From HGM04593 sp045646965 (GTDB lineage Bacteria; Bacteroidota; Bacteroidia; Bacteroidales; Bacteroidaceae): a DNA stretch of 64,000 bases. The number at the start of each line of letters is the position of its first letter. Positions within the stretch are counted from its first letter, which is position 1. Position numbers and translations under genes: made by a program. The DNA is taken from positions 44,602 through 108,601 of the forward strand of contig JAZRLR010000018.1 of NCBI GenBank assembly GCA_045646965.1. The letters run 5' to 3'. The notes beneath the pieces are model-generated. The model was not told the DNA's origin. It saw only the letters and a program-made list of their open reading frames with translations, and did not search any database. Below are positions 18,701-27,400 of the stretch, piece by piece.

Positions 18701-20204
18701 CGATAGCTGGAAGTTCGTTTCACGCGCCGACGGATACTATAACATCCAGGCACGCGACGGCAGCAACTACTTCAGCAACAACGGCGGTACAACCCAAAAG
18801 ATGGGCTTCTGGAGCGGCAGCCCCGACAGCGACACCGGTTCACTCTTCAAGTTTGTGAAGGCTACATTTGAAAACGACAACGCACGTTTCTACCAGTTGA
18901 ACGATGTTAAGCCCACAATGACCGACGGCACAAACATCTACGGCGGTACAAGCGTAGGTCTCTACACAGGTGGTACAGAGTATCGCGAGGCATACACCGA
19001 GGCAGGTAACCTCATTGCAGCAGGCAGCAGCGCAAGCAGCAGCGACGCTTGTTACGAGGCCTACACCACCCTGCTCGATGCCGCAGAGAACCTCTCTTAC
19101 AACAAAGCCGACGCAAGCAAGATTTACTATATTAAATCGGCTGCGACAAACAGCTACTGCGCAGGCAAGTATGTACACACATACGCACAGAAGAACGCAA
19201 GCCACAACAACTACAGCCACAAGAACCTCGTATTCAAGAACCTCAACGAGATAAGCAACAAAACACTTGCAATGTTCCAGTTCGAGGAGACAGGCACACA
19301 GGGCCAGTACAAAATGAAGTGCTTGCACACAGGTATGTATGTAAAGACCTTCCTCAAGAACCACGAGCTCCTCGGCACAGCAGAAGAGGCAAAAGTGGTG
19401 AAGATTAACGCTTTGGCCGACGGACAGGTAACCCTAAAGATTGGCGACGAGCGTCCTATGCACGCACAGGAGGCATACAGCGTTATCGTAGACTGGGATG
19501 CAGCTGCAGGCAACGCTTCGGCTTGGACTATCGACGAGGTTACAAACGTAGAGGATATGACATATAACCTCACCGTATCGGCAGCCGACTACGCTACCCT
19601 TTACCTCAACTACAACGTCACAGTGCCCGAAGGCTACAAGGCATTCTATGCCGAGGAGGTTGAGAACAGCAAATATGTAAACCTCGTGGAGGTGGCAGGT
19701 ACAATCCCCGCCCGCACAGCGGTTATCATAAAGAGCAATGCCGACCTCACAGCATCGCAGATAGCATCGTTCAAGTATACCGAGGAGGCAACTCCCCTCG
19801 CCGCAACAAATATGCTGCAGGGAGCACTCTACGAGCAGACTGTAGACGGATTGAGCAATAACATCCACCTCCTGAAGAACGGAAGCAACGGCGTAGCAAT
19901 GTACCACGCCTATGCCGAGTATAGCAACGACGGCTCAATTGCCGATGGCAACGCAGGAACCGACAACGGCGGCTATGTAAAGGTAGCGGCAAACAAATCG
20001 TTCCTCGTAGTTCCCACAGGCGAGGGCTCTGCAATGAGCTACAGCTTCAACTTCGGCGGCGCCACAACAGATATCGACGCAGTGGAGAGCACAACAGCCA
20101 TCGAGGGCATATATGACCTCCTGGGCCGCAAGCTCGACGAGATTACCGCTCCCGGTTACTATGTAATCAATGGCAAAATGGTGTTTGTAAACGAGGTTAA
20201 ATAA
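12729..20204 (+). CDS. Secreted multidomain GH89 alpha-N-acetylglucosaminidase (2491 aa)
   Basis: A signal peptide (1-23) precedes a complete GH89 unit (about 28-770), which removes terminal alpha-linked GlcNAc from mucin-type glycans or heparan. The candidate catalytic acids are Glu329 in DPFHEG and Glu467 in TPEG, by analogy with the two conserved GH89 glutamates. Behind it lie some 1700 extra residues. They comprise InlB-type repeats (about 880-950 and 1125-1210), a GEVED-like domain (about 960-1080), ricin-like segments (about 1242-1375 and after 1890), a BspA-like leucine-rich piece (about 1380-1445), a jelly-roll-like module (about 1460-1600), an F5/8 type C domain (about 1680-1840) and a FIVAR-like helix bundle. 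A C-terminal module (about 2280-2491) closes with IYDLLGRKL and a G-Y-Y-V-I-N-G-K tail resembling T9SS sorting ends. Known GH89 enzymes are far shorter. A mini-gene follows 18 bases downstream. Confidence 0.9.
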   Translation: MKKFFISLLLLVAMLFAQTSQAQAPVATPEKAIEGLLTRIGGETAPGKFEIVIEESLAENGKDVFVITEKNGKPCIKGNTQLSVATGINWYLNHYAHINLTWNNLTTDLSAVNLPVPTQDEKHVCNTTYRYDFNTCTFSYSMAFWTWERWQQEIDWMALHGINAPLNLVGLDVVTRLFLEELGVSEDDIDAYIAGPGFIAWFAMNNLEGWGGTIESANTGVYMKGNPDWWYTRQEKLCRDMLQRMRELGMQPVIPGFSGQVPNCIVNYAIDGFSSGDVVNNGTWAGGYTRPDILKPNTNSYVTFAEVYYKHLHNVMGVSEFYSIDPFHEGSLPSGVSNATCYPNIMKELDNYFNEVSEDDKAKYNVKTSPKWIIQYWQGVPQSGAFSAMESYGDRFIGLDLFADNIYADNAAQWRTNYFQGRPYIYCMLHNFGGRSGLHGRLETTMNGYFEALAKGNNMQGVGATPEGTETNPILYDMLFELPWMDVNNRPSVDEWIEDYSYSRYGVQSEKALAALQNLKKSVWNCEVNQQGTSEAVILARPDWSIGSVSSWSTSAIYWDVQDVLLAADQLISIADDITTADGTANYNYDVIDVIRQSMVDYAAKLLPLISAARNTGNTAEYTRLYNLYLQLMLDLDTMLSYDENFKLERWTSLARNIADEVEGTTENDRNWLEWNARTQVTVWSKGNTDLHDYSNRCWSGLIKDFHYKRWKQFFENNGNAFSGGWYNGFEYPWTVDFNDTYNLAGDYSKIEIPTDMSATEKAVQTFGNYFGRVKGIDKNYIFPMGVTTDAQGKGIIPEVYRGQTVELPLVIGKNTAIASVWIDLNNDGAAGSGENLTATDGQVNIPADATIGQTTANVTFEDGTSITFDIALVEDITEERTVTAASAGNGSVAIEGTSELTITNAQAVKIYATANTGYNFEKWTDANGNTVSNNNPFIYYGKESATFTANFIQDKWGVVELGESTMSGDIASYGQFIHQLTFAYYNREAETIFETSDAPTSIFNTIPKIVNVPQGASFDVEYNNGAASGLQYCYFHAYIDLNADGDFDDEGELLKTAGTNNAANTAVCSNKMNVLLPYDAPLGITHMRLRFDGAWNSPETKGAKDPSIRPVYDLIINITDKSSKAAEVKVLTNSEEWGKVEVWTDETPDGSTGTEWNVSSNIPFYLRATKTSDDVEFLGWYDHYGRLVTNELNYTMYAREDATYTAKFRKFLTIDGWEIEYRTEQGATSATRLADGAAPSNGKTYYIAAHVKQSSDYNNYYLYDNGGTLKSSTTLGDENFLWTCIENGDDTYSFVNESGNYLANNSGYHISIGATAAKYKFEAAVHEGVSLCNYSDGYTGSRYMVTSGDGASFNRNSTKRNDTSWSSDYILYEVSTGENVILTNVRKSGNNDLVIPATVEVLGEECTIVGFDNNLFNNNKELWSITMPSTMQFLSQKSLLNGTMTGKVASGAGTVDAQYYTVYNLEEAISVADGFKVTVRGTSDGSTYNQWGSGLFATGTDPLATTYNDGFQFYLAKAGNFVLKIDNGNEYALDNSECKVIAGTPFTATIEYVDNTITITVDNGNGQTGVYTRDNVTLADISAFSAAIPTGITLNVEVETEKEANPFSGCSNLDKIAFDGTCAAYYVNDEGDLYNAADLLVCSPEGKEKGADRRALGVLIEQMETLTSKVATYNPAGATTKITLQTSDENAANYLWTNNAETSEGNIAHLVDGIKGQNDNFFHSNWHSVSTTEGYHFIEVDLGANNAYTIMQFAYHTRTGCSNDFPDAVTVMGSNDKQSYTTLHTENENLPQGTNQTFTSAKFDCGEPYRYLRFRVDAERTYWHMGEFELYACTASADVFTHLEAGITNEQAAAGYSTLQEAIAVYDNGTTAAQMQSAVTSLQSAYDTLLALFNGATPVEITMDEENPVLYKIFIKRTADVTVLKYDHSDSKVAVVNTADNSSWQAWYFTSDESGVYVHPFNANGKVLGAASTNNSPGTITAAEKGEQAFDSWKFVSRADGYYNIQARDGSNYFSNNGGTTQKMGFWSGSPDSDTGSLFKFVKATFENDNARFYQLNDVKPTMTDGTNIYGGTSVGLYTGGTEYREAYTEAGNLIAAGSSASSSDACYEAYTTLLDAAENLSYNKADASKIYYIKSAATNSYCAGKYVHTYAQKNASHNNYSHKNLVFKNLNEISNKTLAMFQFEETGTQGQYKMKCLHTGMYVKTFLKNHELLGTAEEAKVVKINALADGQVTLKIGDERPMHAQEAYSVIVDWDAAAGNASAWTIDEVTNVEDMTYNLTVSAADYATLYLNYNVTVPEGYKAFYAEEVENSKYVNLVEVAGTIPARTAVIIKSNADLTASQIASFKYTEEATPLAATNMLQGALYEQTVDGLSNNIHLLKNGSNGVAMYHAYAEYSNDGSIADGNAGTDNGGYVKVAANKSFLVVPTGEGSAMSYSFNFGGATTDIDAVESTTAIEGIYDLLGRKLDEITAPGYYVINGKMVFVNEVK

Positions 20205-20222
20205 TTTAAAACGTAATTCAAG

Positions 20223-20390
20223 ATGACAAAGAAGATATATAACAGCCCTGTTGCAACATTTATCGAGGTTGCGACAAACGAGTTTATCGCTGCATCGGTG
20301 CAGTTTACAAACGAGCGTACATCGTCGAGCGACGGTGACCAGTTGGCCGGTAAACAGCAGGCACAGTGGGGAAATCTCTGGAATAAATAA
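20223..20390 (+). CDS. Mini-protein of 55 residues, paired with the GH89 gene
   Basis: It starts MTKKIYNSPVATFIEV, runs through a hydrophilic middle and ends QWGNLWNK. No domain is recognised. It lies 18 bases after the GH89 stop and before a strong terminator, so it is expressed from the same transcript. A second mini-gene (21276-21461, minus strand) has the same start pattern and a similar end (WDNIWVNM) and sits in the same position behind another giant secreted protein. That recurrence is the main evidence that this short frame is real. There is no signal peptide by eye. It could be a secretion helper, a peptide precursor or a small cytosolic regulator; I cannot tell which. I recall similar short hypothetical proteins starting MKK-[IT]-Y in other Bacteroidales. 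Confidence 0.72.
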   Translation: MTKKIYNSPVATFIEVATNEFIAASVQFTNERTSSSDGDQLAGKQQAQWGNLWNK

Positions 20391-20408
20391 TTTCTCCCTT
20401 ATACATTG

Positions 20409-20446
20409 CATCGGGCTGCGCAAGAAGCGCAGCCCGATGTTTTTTT
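20409..20446 (+). terminator. Rho-independent terminator after the GH89/mini-protein operon
   Basis: A perfect 13-bp GC-rich stem (CATCGGGCTGCGC), a 5-base loop and a run of seven T lie 18 bases past the mini-gene stop. Confidence 0.92.
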
Positions 20447-20532
20447 GTGGTATTTGCTCGTGTTTAGGTATGTTTGACGTGATTGATGTACCTGCAAACC
20501 GGTGTTTGCAATTTAAGGTGTATAGTTCTTGC

Positions 20533-20589
20533 ATTTAAGGCTTCGGTGGCCCGTGAGACTTGCTTTCTAATTCTCGGTGGCGCTAACCG
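20533..20589 (+). repeat. Paired TCGGTG-box intergenic repeat, copy b
   Basis: Box 1 (20533-20549) reads ATTTAAGGCTTCGGTGG and box 2 (20571-20589) reads TTCTCGGTGGCGCTAACCG. Order and spacing resemble copy a at 12307-12362, and the CTAACCG tail is shared, though attached to the other box. Confidence 0.5.
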
Positions 20590-20911
20590 TCTTTCTTTGT
20601 TTTAAATAGTTCTTTAGGAAGTTACTACAGCTATCCCTTGTCTCATAGCACAGGTAACTCGTCGCCGAAGGCGAAACCCTGCACGTTAAAAATTCAATGA
20701 AAGCCCGCGCGGTTGCAGGCGATTGTGCGAGTATGTTTGAGTGCAGCGCGGGTATATATTTTCTTAAATAGCCGCGCGGAGCGAGTTACGGAGCACCCTG
20801 CAACCAAGCGACAGGCTTGAATGACAAGCGAGCGGCCGACCGAGTGCTCGCTACTGCGGTACGAGCAAAGGACGCGGGCGACTATTTTTACTTGGTGCAG
20901 GAGTTTTTGCT

Positions 20912-20932
20912 GTACTTTTTTCAAAAAAGTAC
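20912..20932. repeat. Perfect palindrome GTACTTTTTT-C-AAAAAAGTAC
   Basis: Two 10-base arms surround a single C, inside the MITE-like element. I recall similar T-run/A-run palindromes in intergenic repeats of other Bacteroidales. It may act as a weak two-way terminator. Confidence 0.6.
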
Positions 20933-20970
20933 AAACAAAAAAGATTACCTAATTGAGAGAAAGGCAGATA

Positions 20971-21053
20971 GCGACACCGAGAAGCTGAAAGCAAGAGAAG
21001 AACAGAGACGCTTTCCGGCGCTCTGTATAATAAGTACACCGAGGCCTTTAAAG
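20971..21053 (-). repeat. Paired TCGGTG-box intergenic repeat, copy e (minus orientation)
   Basis: Read on the minus strand, box 1 (21053-21036) is CTTTAAAGGCCTCGGTGT and box 2 (20986-20971) is AGCTTCTCGGTGTCGC. Compared with copy b it has the opposite direction and wider spacing. Confidence 0.5.
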
Positions 21054-21174
21054 AAAGAAGAGATACCGCGCTGCACTCATACATATTAACTTCGCGCAGA
21101 GCTTCGCCTGCGGCGACGAGTTACCTGTGCTATATTTTGCACAATTCACAGCGCAGCCCCACAGCACAAGTAAC

Positions 21175-21208
21175 TAAAAAAAAGCTGTGCCCCATAAAGA
21201 GGCACAGC
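21175..21208 (-). terminator. Rho-independent terminator after the 2436-aa protein/mini-protein operon
   Basis: On the minus strand an 8-bp stem GCTGTGCC with its complement encloses a loop of about 9 bases and is followed by eight T. It lies about 67 bases beyond the mini-gene stop. Confidence 0.85.
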
Positions 21209-21275
21209 AAAGAGAGAGTTGCGAGAGACGCTCAACACTACGAGAGAGGCGTGTGAGGCGTCACATCACACATAA

Positions 21276-21461
21276 TTACATATTAACCCAGATATTGTCC
21301 CAAGAACCCGAGAGCTCGTTGGCACCCTGGTTGGCAGCGTTTCCACGCTCCTCGGTCACACCCATAGTGTCGCCCGATGTGGGGATAGACATATCTGTCA
21401 TCACGGTATCAACCTCCACATTTACAATTGCGGTAAAAGGGCTTTCATATATCTTTTTCAT
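21276..21461 (-). CDS. Mini-protein of 61 residues, paired with the 2436-aa secreted protein
   Basis: It starts MKKIYESPFTAIVNVEVDTV and ends GSWDNIWVNM. The start at 21461 was chosen because it restores the MKKIY-x-SP beginning shared with the 55-residue mini-protein at 20223; an earlier in-frame TTG would overlap the preceding gene. It is 16 bases after the stop of the giant gene and upstream of a terminator, so it is the second gene of a two-gene operon. The middle is polar and rich in T, G, N and E, with no cysteine and no membrane segment. Alignment by eye with its partner: KKIY-x-SP, then valine-rich, then serine near 25-28, then W-x-N-[LI]-W at the end. Function unknown. Confidence 0.72.
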   Translation of the reverse strand: MKKIYESPFTAIVNVEVDTVMTDMSIPTSGDTMGVTEERGNAANQGANELSGSWDNIWVNM

Positions 21462-21477
21462 ATTCGCAAAACTATTT

Positions 21478-24400
21478 TTATTCAACAACTACCTTTCTTC
21501 CGTTCACAATATAGATACCAGGCTCTGTAATCTCGTTGAGTTTGCGGCCCTGCAGGTCAAATATGGTCTCCACAACCTCAATGTCCATCGCATCTTTTCT
21601 TATCTCAACCTCGTCGATGTCGGTTGTGCCGTTCATATTGAAGCCGAAGGGATATGAGACAATATTCTGTGCTGTGGTCTTGTCGAGAACCATATATGCT
21701 TTGTTTGCGTGGCACACTACCCAGCCGCCGTCGTCGGTATTGGGAGCTACGATATTTCCGTCCTCGTCATACTCCTCATATACCCAGTACATACGAGCCA
21801 CATCCTGATTTTTCATAATCATATAGTAGTTATGATTGTCGAGGCACTGCACGGGTGTGAAGTAGAGCGAGCCTGCCATAAAGCCGCTGTCGTTGTCGGC
21901 CGCACCCTCGAGGGCGTTGAAGTAGAACTTGAAGTCCTTGGCTGTGGCTGTGCGGTCGGTGTTGCGCAGTACCACGGGGGCGTTCTTGGGCAACACACCG
22001 TTGTATGACGACATAAGCAGGTAGTAGGGCAATGAAGAGAGACCTGTTGAGTAGAATGCCTCCACGCCCTCGGGTATCACGGCGTCGTAGCCAAGCATAA
22101 GTGTCGAGTGACCATTTATGGTTGTAGACGCGGGATAGTACACTTTGGTTTGGGGCTCTGTAATCTCCTCGATGTACCAGGTGTCGCCCTCCTGCGAGAG
22201 TATCATCTGTGAGAGACCGAAGAAACAGCCCACATTCTCACTGCCCGATGTTATGGTGAGCTTCACATAGCAGCTGCCGTTTACCTCGTAGGTATCGTCG
22301 GTGGTCACATTCCACAGCTTGTGCACGTTGTCTGTCTCGCCCACGCCTGCAGCGATGTCTATGTCGTTGAGAGAGGCAAGCACGGGAGCTGTAGCAAGAG
22401 CATCCTCGCTGTCGGCCACGCTCACAGCCACGTTCCACAGACGCTTAACGCCGTCGTTCTTATACTGATAGGCGCCTGTGCTGGTCAATGCGTGTATGTC
22501 GAGCGATACGTTATTGAACGAGAAGCCCGCGGGCAGGTTATTCAGGCAGAAGACAAGCTCCACGTTGGCGCCGTTATTTCCGTTCACGTCGGGGCAGATG
22601 ATAGACTCGGTGAGGAAGTTCTGTGTAGCCTTGAGAGCCGCTCCGTTTACAGAGACGAGCTCTGCTGTGGCGTCAGCCATCTTCTTGGCAAACTCACCCA
22701 CGATGTCCGATGTCACAGAAGCAACCTCGGTGCCTGTGCGTGTAAAGGTTACATCGGCATATCTGTTATAGTAGTCTTTGTCGGGCTCTATGTAGTCGCT
22801 TGTCACATATACATCGCCCACAGAGTGACGTTTCACAAAGGTGTAGTCGCTGTTGCTTCTAATGCTTACCTCGGTAGCTCCCAGAGGGGTGAGGCACACT
22901 GTGGCGTTGCCTGTGCCAAGTACGATGGAGTCGCTTGCGGTCTCCACGAGGTAGCTCTGTGTGTGCAAGCTCTTGAGCTTCATCGCAGTAGAGTCGTTAC
23001 CCTCGAACATCCACACACCGCGGCTGTTCACCTCGCCGGCGCTGTTTGTCACCTCGCTGCGCACCACGCTGTTGTATTCGTTCACGGCAGCGTAGTTCAC
23101 TGCACCCTCGTATGCGGGGCGTATAGTGTAGAGGCGGTTCTCCTTGGGTTTGTAGTACTCCGACACGGGAAGACCGTGGTAGAGACGTATAGCTACAACC
23201 ATACTGTTGAACGAATCCTCGTCGAAGTTGCCCAGGCGCTCGCAAGTGTTGTAGATAGTCTTGATGCGCTTGTAGAGCTCCACAAGGCCTGCGTTGTACA
23301 CAAGGCACTCGTCTATGTTCCAGGTTTCGAGGAGTTCTTCCATATGCTCCTTGAAATCGACAACCTTCACAAACTCCCAAGAGGCGTAGTCGGCACTACC
23401 CACAGAGTTTATAACGTGAGCAGCGTCTTCATCTTCATACCATCCGAGGTTATCGGTAGAAGCGCTACCTATTACAATTGAGTGACCGGGATATACGGTG
23501 TTTGTTGTGGGGAGGATGAACCAGTTAGAGTCGGTGTGCTGCTCGTTCCAGTTAAGCATCTTCACCTCCTCGGCCTTGAGGGCGGTGATGTCCATTCCCT
23601 TGGGCAAAGCAGCAGAGAAGACTGTGAGGTCTTTCATTGACACCGACAAAGGATGTGTTTCTGTTATACCCAAAGAGTTTGTCACAAAGACTTCGAGCTT
23701 ACCACTAACCTTATCTGCTGTAGAGCCATAGTCGTTAGGTGTCCACAAAAGCTCAACCTTGAAGGTGTCGTATGCACCGCGTATGTGGTCGAAGGATTTA
23801 CCGTCATAGGCCGAAGTCTTGACAATGATATAACCGTCGGCCTTCATATATATCTGGAAGTTATTGGTATAGTCGTCGGCGATGGGGTTGTCGAGACTTG
23901 ACAAGAGACAAGAACCCCAGGCGTTGTATGAGTTACCGTTAGACTTACCCTCGAGCACAAGGCGCCAAGATGTTTCGTTGCGGAGAGTCTGAATACCGTT
24001 TACATTATTAACAATCTCGCCGTTACCGGTGAGTGAGAGATTCTCGAAGAGGGTTTCGTTCTCACTGACGAGAGTCTTGTCTACTACATCGTTGGTGAGC
24101 TTGTCGTGGTAGTGTGCTGCAAAGTTATGTATACAGCAGTTGTCGAGGTGCTCATATACGGTACCCTCCTGATGCACGCCACCGCCCACGTAGAAGAGGT
24201 GGGCCAGAGACTTGTTACCTTCCTCGAGTGTGGTGATAGCCATATTTACCTCGTCGCCCACATACTTGGCAGCTCTGTCTACCTGCTTGTCGTGTGAGTC
24301 TTTCACGTTTCTTATGTAGTACCACTTGGGGTGATAAGCATCGAGGTTGCCGTTCCACTTGATTGTCTGCACAGGAAGCGCCAAGGTGGTAGACTGAACA

Positions 24401-27400
24401 TTAATATAGATTGAGTAGAGATCCTCGGCATAGCTGCCAAGTGCAACGAGGTCGTCGGTTGCCTCCGCCGACTGCTGCAGCTGTGCCACATAGTCGCGGT
24501 GATACTGAATCTTGCGCTCGTCGTACACGGGATATTCGGTATCGGGCACGCCGGGGTTGGCCTCCTCGTCGTAGTCGCTGTGCTGCACATCGAGCCAGCC
24601 GTTAATCTCTGTAACCATCGCGCTGATATATGCCTCGAGCATATCCTTGGCATCATCGACAGGCTCAAACACCCACAGGGCTCCTGCGTTGTTCACGTGA
24701 CCTGTGCCCACGAGCACACCGTCGGCACCCGAAGAGAGACCGTTGGGGTTATTGGTCTCGTCGAGCATATCGCGCGAGATAGCAAATCCCTCGCGTTTGC
24801 CCTCGGCTGCGCCGCTCACGTGGTTGGGCTGCACGTAGTACTTGCGACCACCCGGGTTCCACTGGGCTACACTGTCGGTAGCCGACGCGTTACCCTCGTC
24901 GTAGAGTTTGTTACCGCAGATAGCGCTCTCTATATAGGCACTCACGTGAGAGCTGCCGTCGTACTCAACCTCGGTAAAGTAGAAGAGAGATGTTGCCGAC
25001 AAATTACTCTCATCGACAAGCTGTGCTTTCCTGTTCTTTGAGATATATGTGAGGTACTTGCCTGTTGCAAGGTTCTTTACCTTGTAGAACCTTCTTGAAC
25101 CAGGTGTGATGATATTGCCGTCGGCATCTTTCACGGGGTTCACACTCTGCTCAAAGGGCTGGTCGAAGTGGAAACGTGCCTCATAGTATGCACCGTCCTC
25201 TACATCGTCGTAAGTGAGCAGTTTCTCGGTGGTTGTGGGCTCGTCCTCACCCATCTTGTAGAAGCCCAGGAAGCGATGCTGTGAGCCGCAGAGTTCCTCT
25301 ATTGAGAGGCGGTTGTCGGCAAAGGCAAGAATCATAAGAGAGCCGGCGTCGCCTGCTCCGTTTGTGGTGTAGAAGCCCATTGTGTCACCGCCTCCGGCAA
25401 ACCAGTTGAAGTAGATATCGGCTTTGGTTCCTGTGGTTGTCACAGGGCTTATCTCTTTTCCGCTTGTGGTGCCGCGGGTTTGGTCGGCAAGGATGAAGTA
25501 GGCTGCCTCGTTCTTTGTGGCCGAGAGAGAGATTTTATTCTGGCCGCTCGAGTAGCTTTCGGCTACGTCGTATGTGAGCCATTTAGCCTCGCTTACGCTG
25601 TATATGTAGTATCCGTTCTCTGCGGTTGCGTGCTTGCAGAAGGCAAAGACTGCGGCCTCGTCGGCAGTTCTTGTGATGCCTGTGGTACCCGTTGCATATA
25701 AATTGTTTGAGTTCTTTATTGTACACAAGAATTCATAGTCGAGACCAAGGTCGATATCCTCGAGCAGACGGGCAAAGGGCAGCGTGTACTGCACGCTGTT
25801 GAAACGGAAGATTGAGTTACGCACCGCAAGGGGGTCGGCATACACGTTCACCTTTTTCTCGTTGGCGCTGTTCTCAACGGGAAGGAATACAAAGTCGGTG
25901 CAGGCACGCACACTGTTGTCTACCTCCCACACATCGTCTGTGGTGTCGTCGGGTGTGTTGCCGTTATTTAAATAGGTGTAGAATGTAGTTTGGTTCTGCG
26001 CGCTCCACACATCGGTCATCCAGCTGCGTGTGCCGCCGCTCACCGCTGTACCCACGGCAAGGTAACGGCCGTCGGCGTCGATGAGGGGCACACCGTGACG
26101 GTAGGTCTGGTTGGTGTTATAATCCCAGTTGTATGAGGTGTCTGAAAGCACTCCGTTGGCAAGGTATTTGCCTGTCTTGGGGTTGCGGAACACGAGCCTG
26201 CCGTTGGGCAACTGCTCGCACACCCACTCGTAGTATTTTTTCTCTTCGGCTGTGGCACTGCTATAGTCGCCGTCGTTGGCGAGGGTGTAGGTGGTTACGC
26301 CGTCGGTCACGGTCGCTTTTATGTAGATGTCGTAGTTCACATACATACCACGCTCGGCGTCGTAGGCGTCGGCATACATCTGGTATTTGTTACCGGGGAT
26401 GGGCACACCCGAAAGGATTTTCACCTCGGGGTGGGTGGCGTTGAGCTCGTCGATACCTGTTGTGTATTTGGCCTTGGTATTGTAGAAGGGCACCTGCTGG
26501 TAGGTCATAGCCTGCTGAATCACGGGTTTGTTGGGCAGGATATAGAGCTCGGAGAGTGCCATACACATCTCCACACTTGTGCAGTCGCGTGCCTTGATGC
26601 GCACATAACGGTAGTTGCCGCCCAGTTCTATGGGGCTGAGCGAGAAGTACTCGAGCTTGGTATCGAGGCTTGTGTTCAAGCAACCGTCTGTGATGTCGTT
26701 GTGGAGGGCATCGCTGTCGGGCACGGGGGTGAACTCGCCGTCGAGGCTGTTGCCCACGCTCACCTCAATTACCGTGGGGGTGTGCTTGGCGTCGGCGCGA
26801 CGTGCCATATAGAGGTAGAAGTCTGACGCCTCCTCGCCAAGGTCGAAGGTGAGGTAGTGGAAGCCGTCGTTCTCGCCTGCGTCGGTCATTGAGTAGGTGG
26901 TGAGGTCACCGTCGATGAGACGCGAGAGGTCGCAAGGTGTCTCGCCGTCCATTGTAGCGGGGTGGCTCTGCCACATTTTGGCAGCACTCTGCACATAGCC
27001 ATAGATGGCCTGCGCCGAGTAAAGGTCGCATCGGCTGTAGATGTGGAGGTCTCGAATGTCGGCATACTCGTTTTTATCGACGTCGGTGGCGTCGATGAAG
27101 GCATAGGGGTGTCCTGTGTCGCTTGTGGCAAAGGCCTTGGGCTCGCCGTTCCAGTAGTTGCCCTGGCCGTCGGTCACAACAAATACCTTGTAGGGGTTCT
27201 GCTGCTTTGTTTCCCAGCTATCCTGGTTAATGAGCTGTGAGTTCTGAATGATGGTGTAGTTGCTTGCCTCGGAGCTCACGTCGATAGCTTGCTTGATGTT
27301 TCCGTTGTCGGCCACGACACCATTACCTATGTATGTGTCGGTGTCCAGGGTTACGGCCTGCGGCCAGCTGTATATGTAGAGCTTCTGCGGCTGCAAGTTT

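Larger units (their letters stand above)
20645..21133. mobile_element. MITE-like 489-bp element with 31-bp inverted ends
   Basis: The left arm (20645-20675, beginning ATAGCACAGGTAACTCGTCG) and the right arm (21103-21133) are reverse complements at 30 of 31 positions. They enclose about 430 bases without a credible gene. Inside are a 10-bp-arm palindrome at 20912-20932 and an inverted copy of the TCGGTG-box repeat (20971-21053). A further look-alike of the arm tip, AGCACAAGTAACT, lies outside at about 21163. A non-autonomous transposable element is the simplest reading; no transposase is present and clear target-site duplications were not found, so a structured intergenic repeat remains possible. 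Confidence 0.5.

Noticed and set aside
20817..21089. 90-residue open frame inside the MITE-like element
   Set aside because: The frame crosses the palindrome and the reversed TCGGTG repeat and is matched by an overlapping frame on the other strand; typical of spurious frames in repeat DNA.
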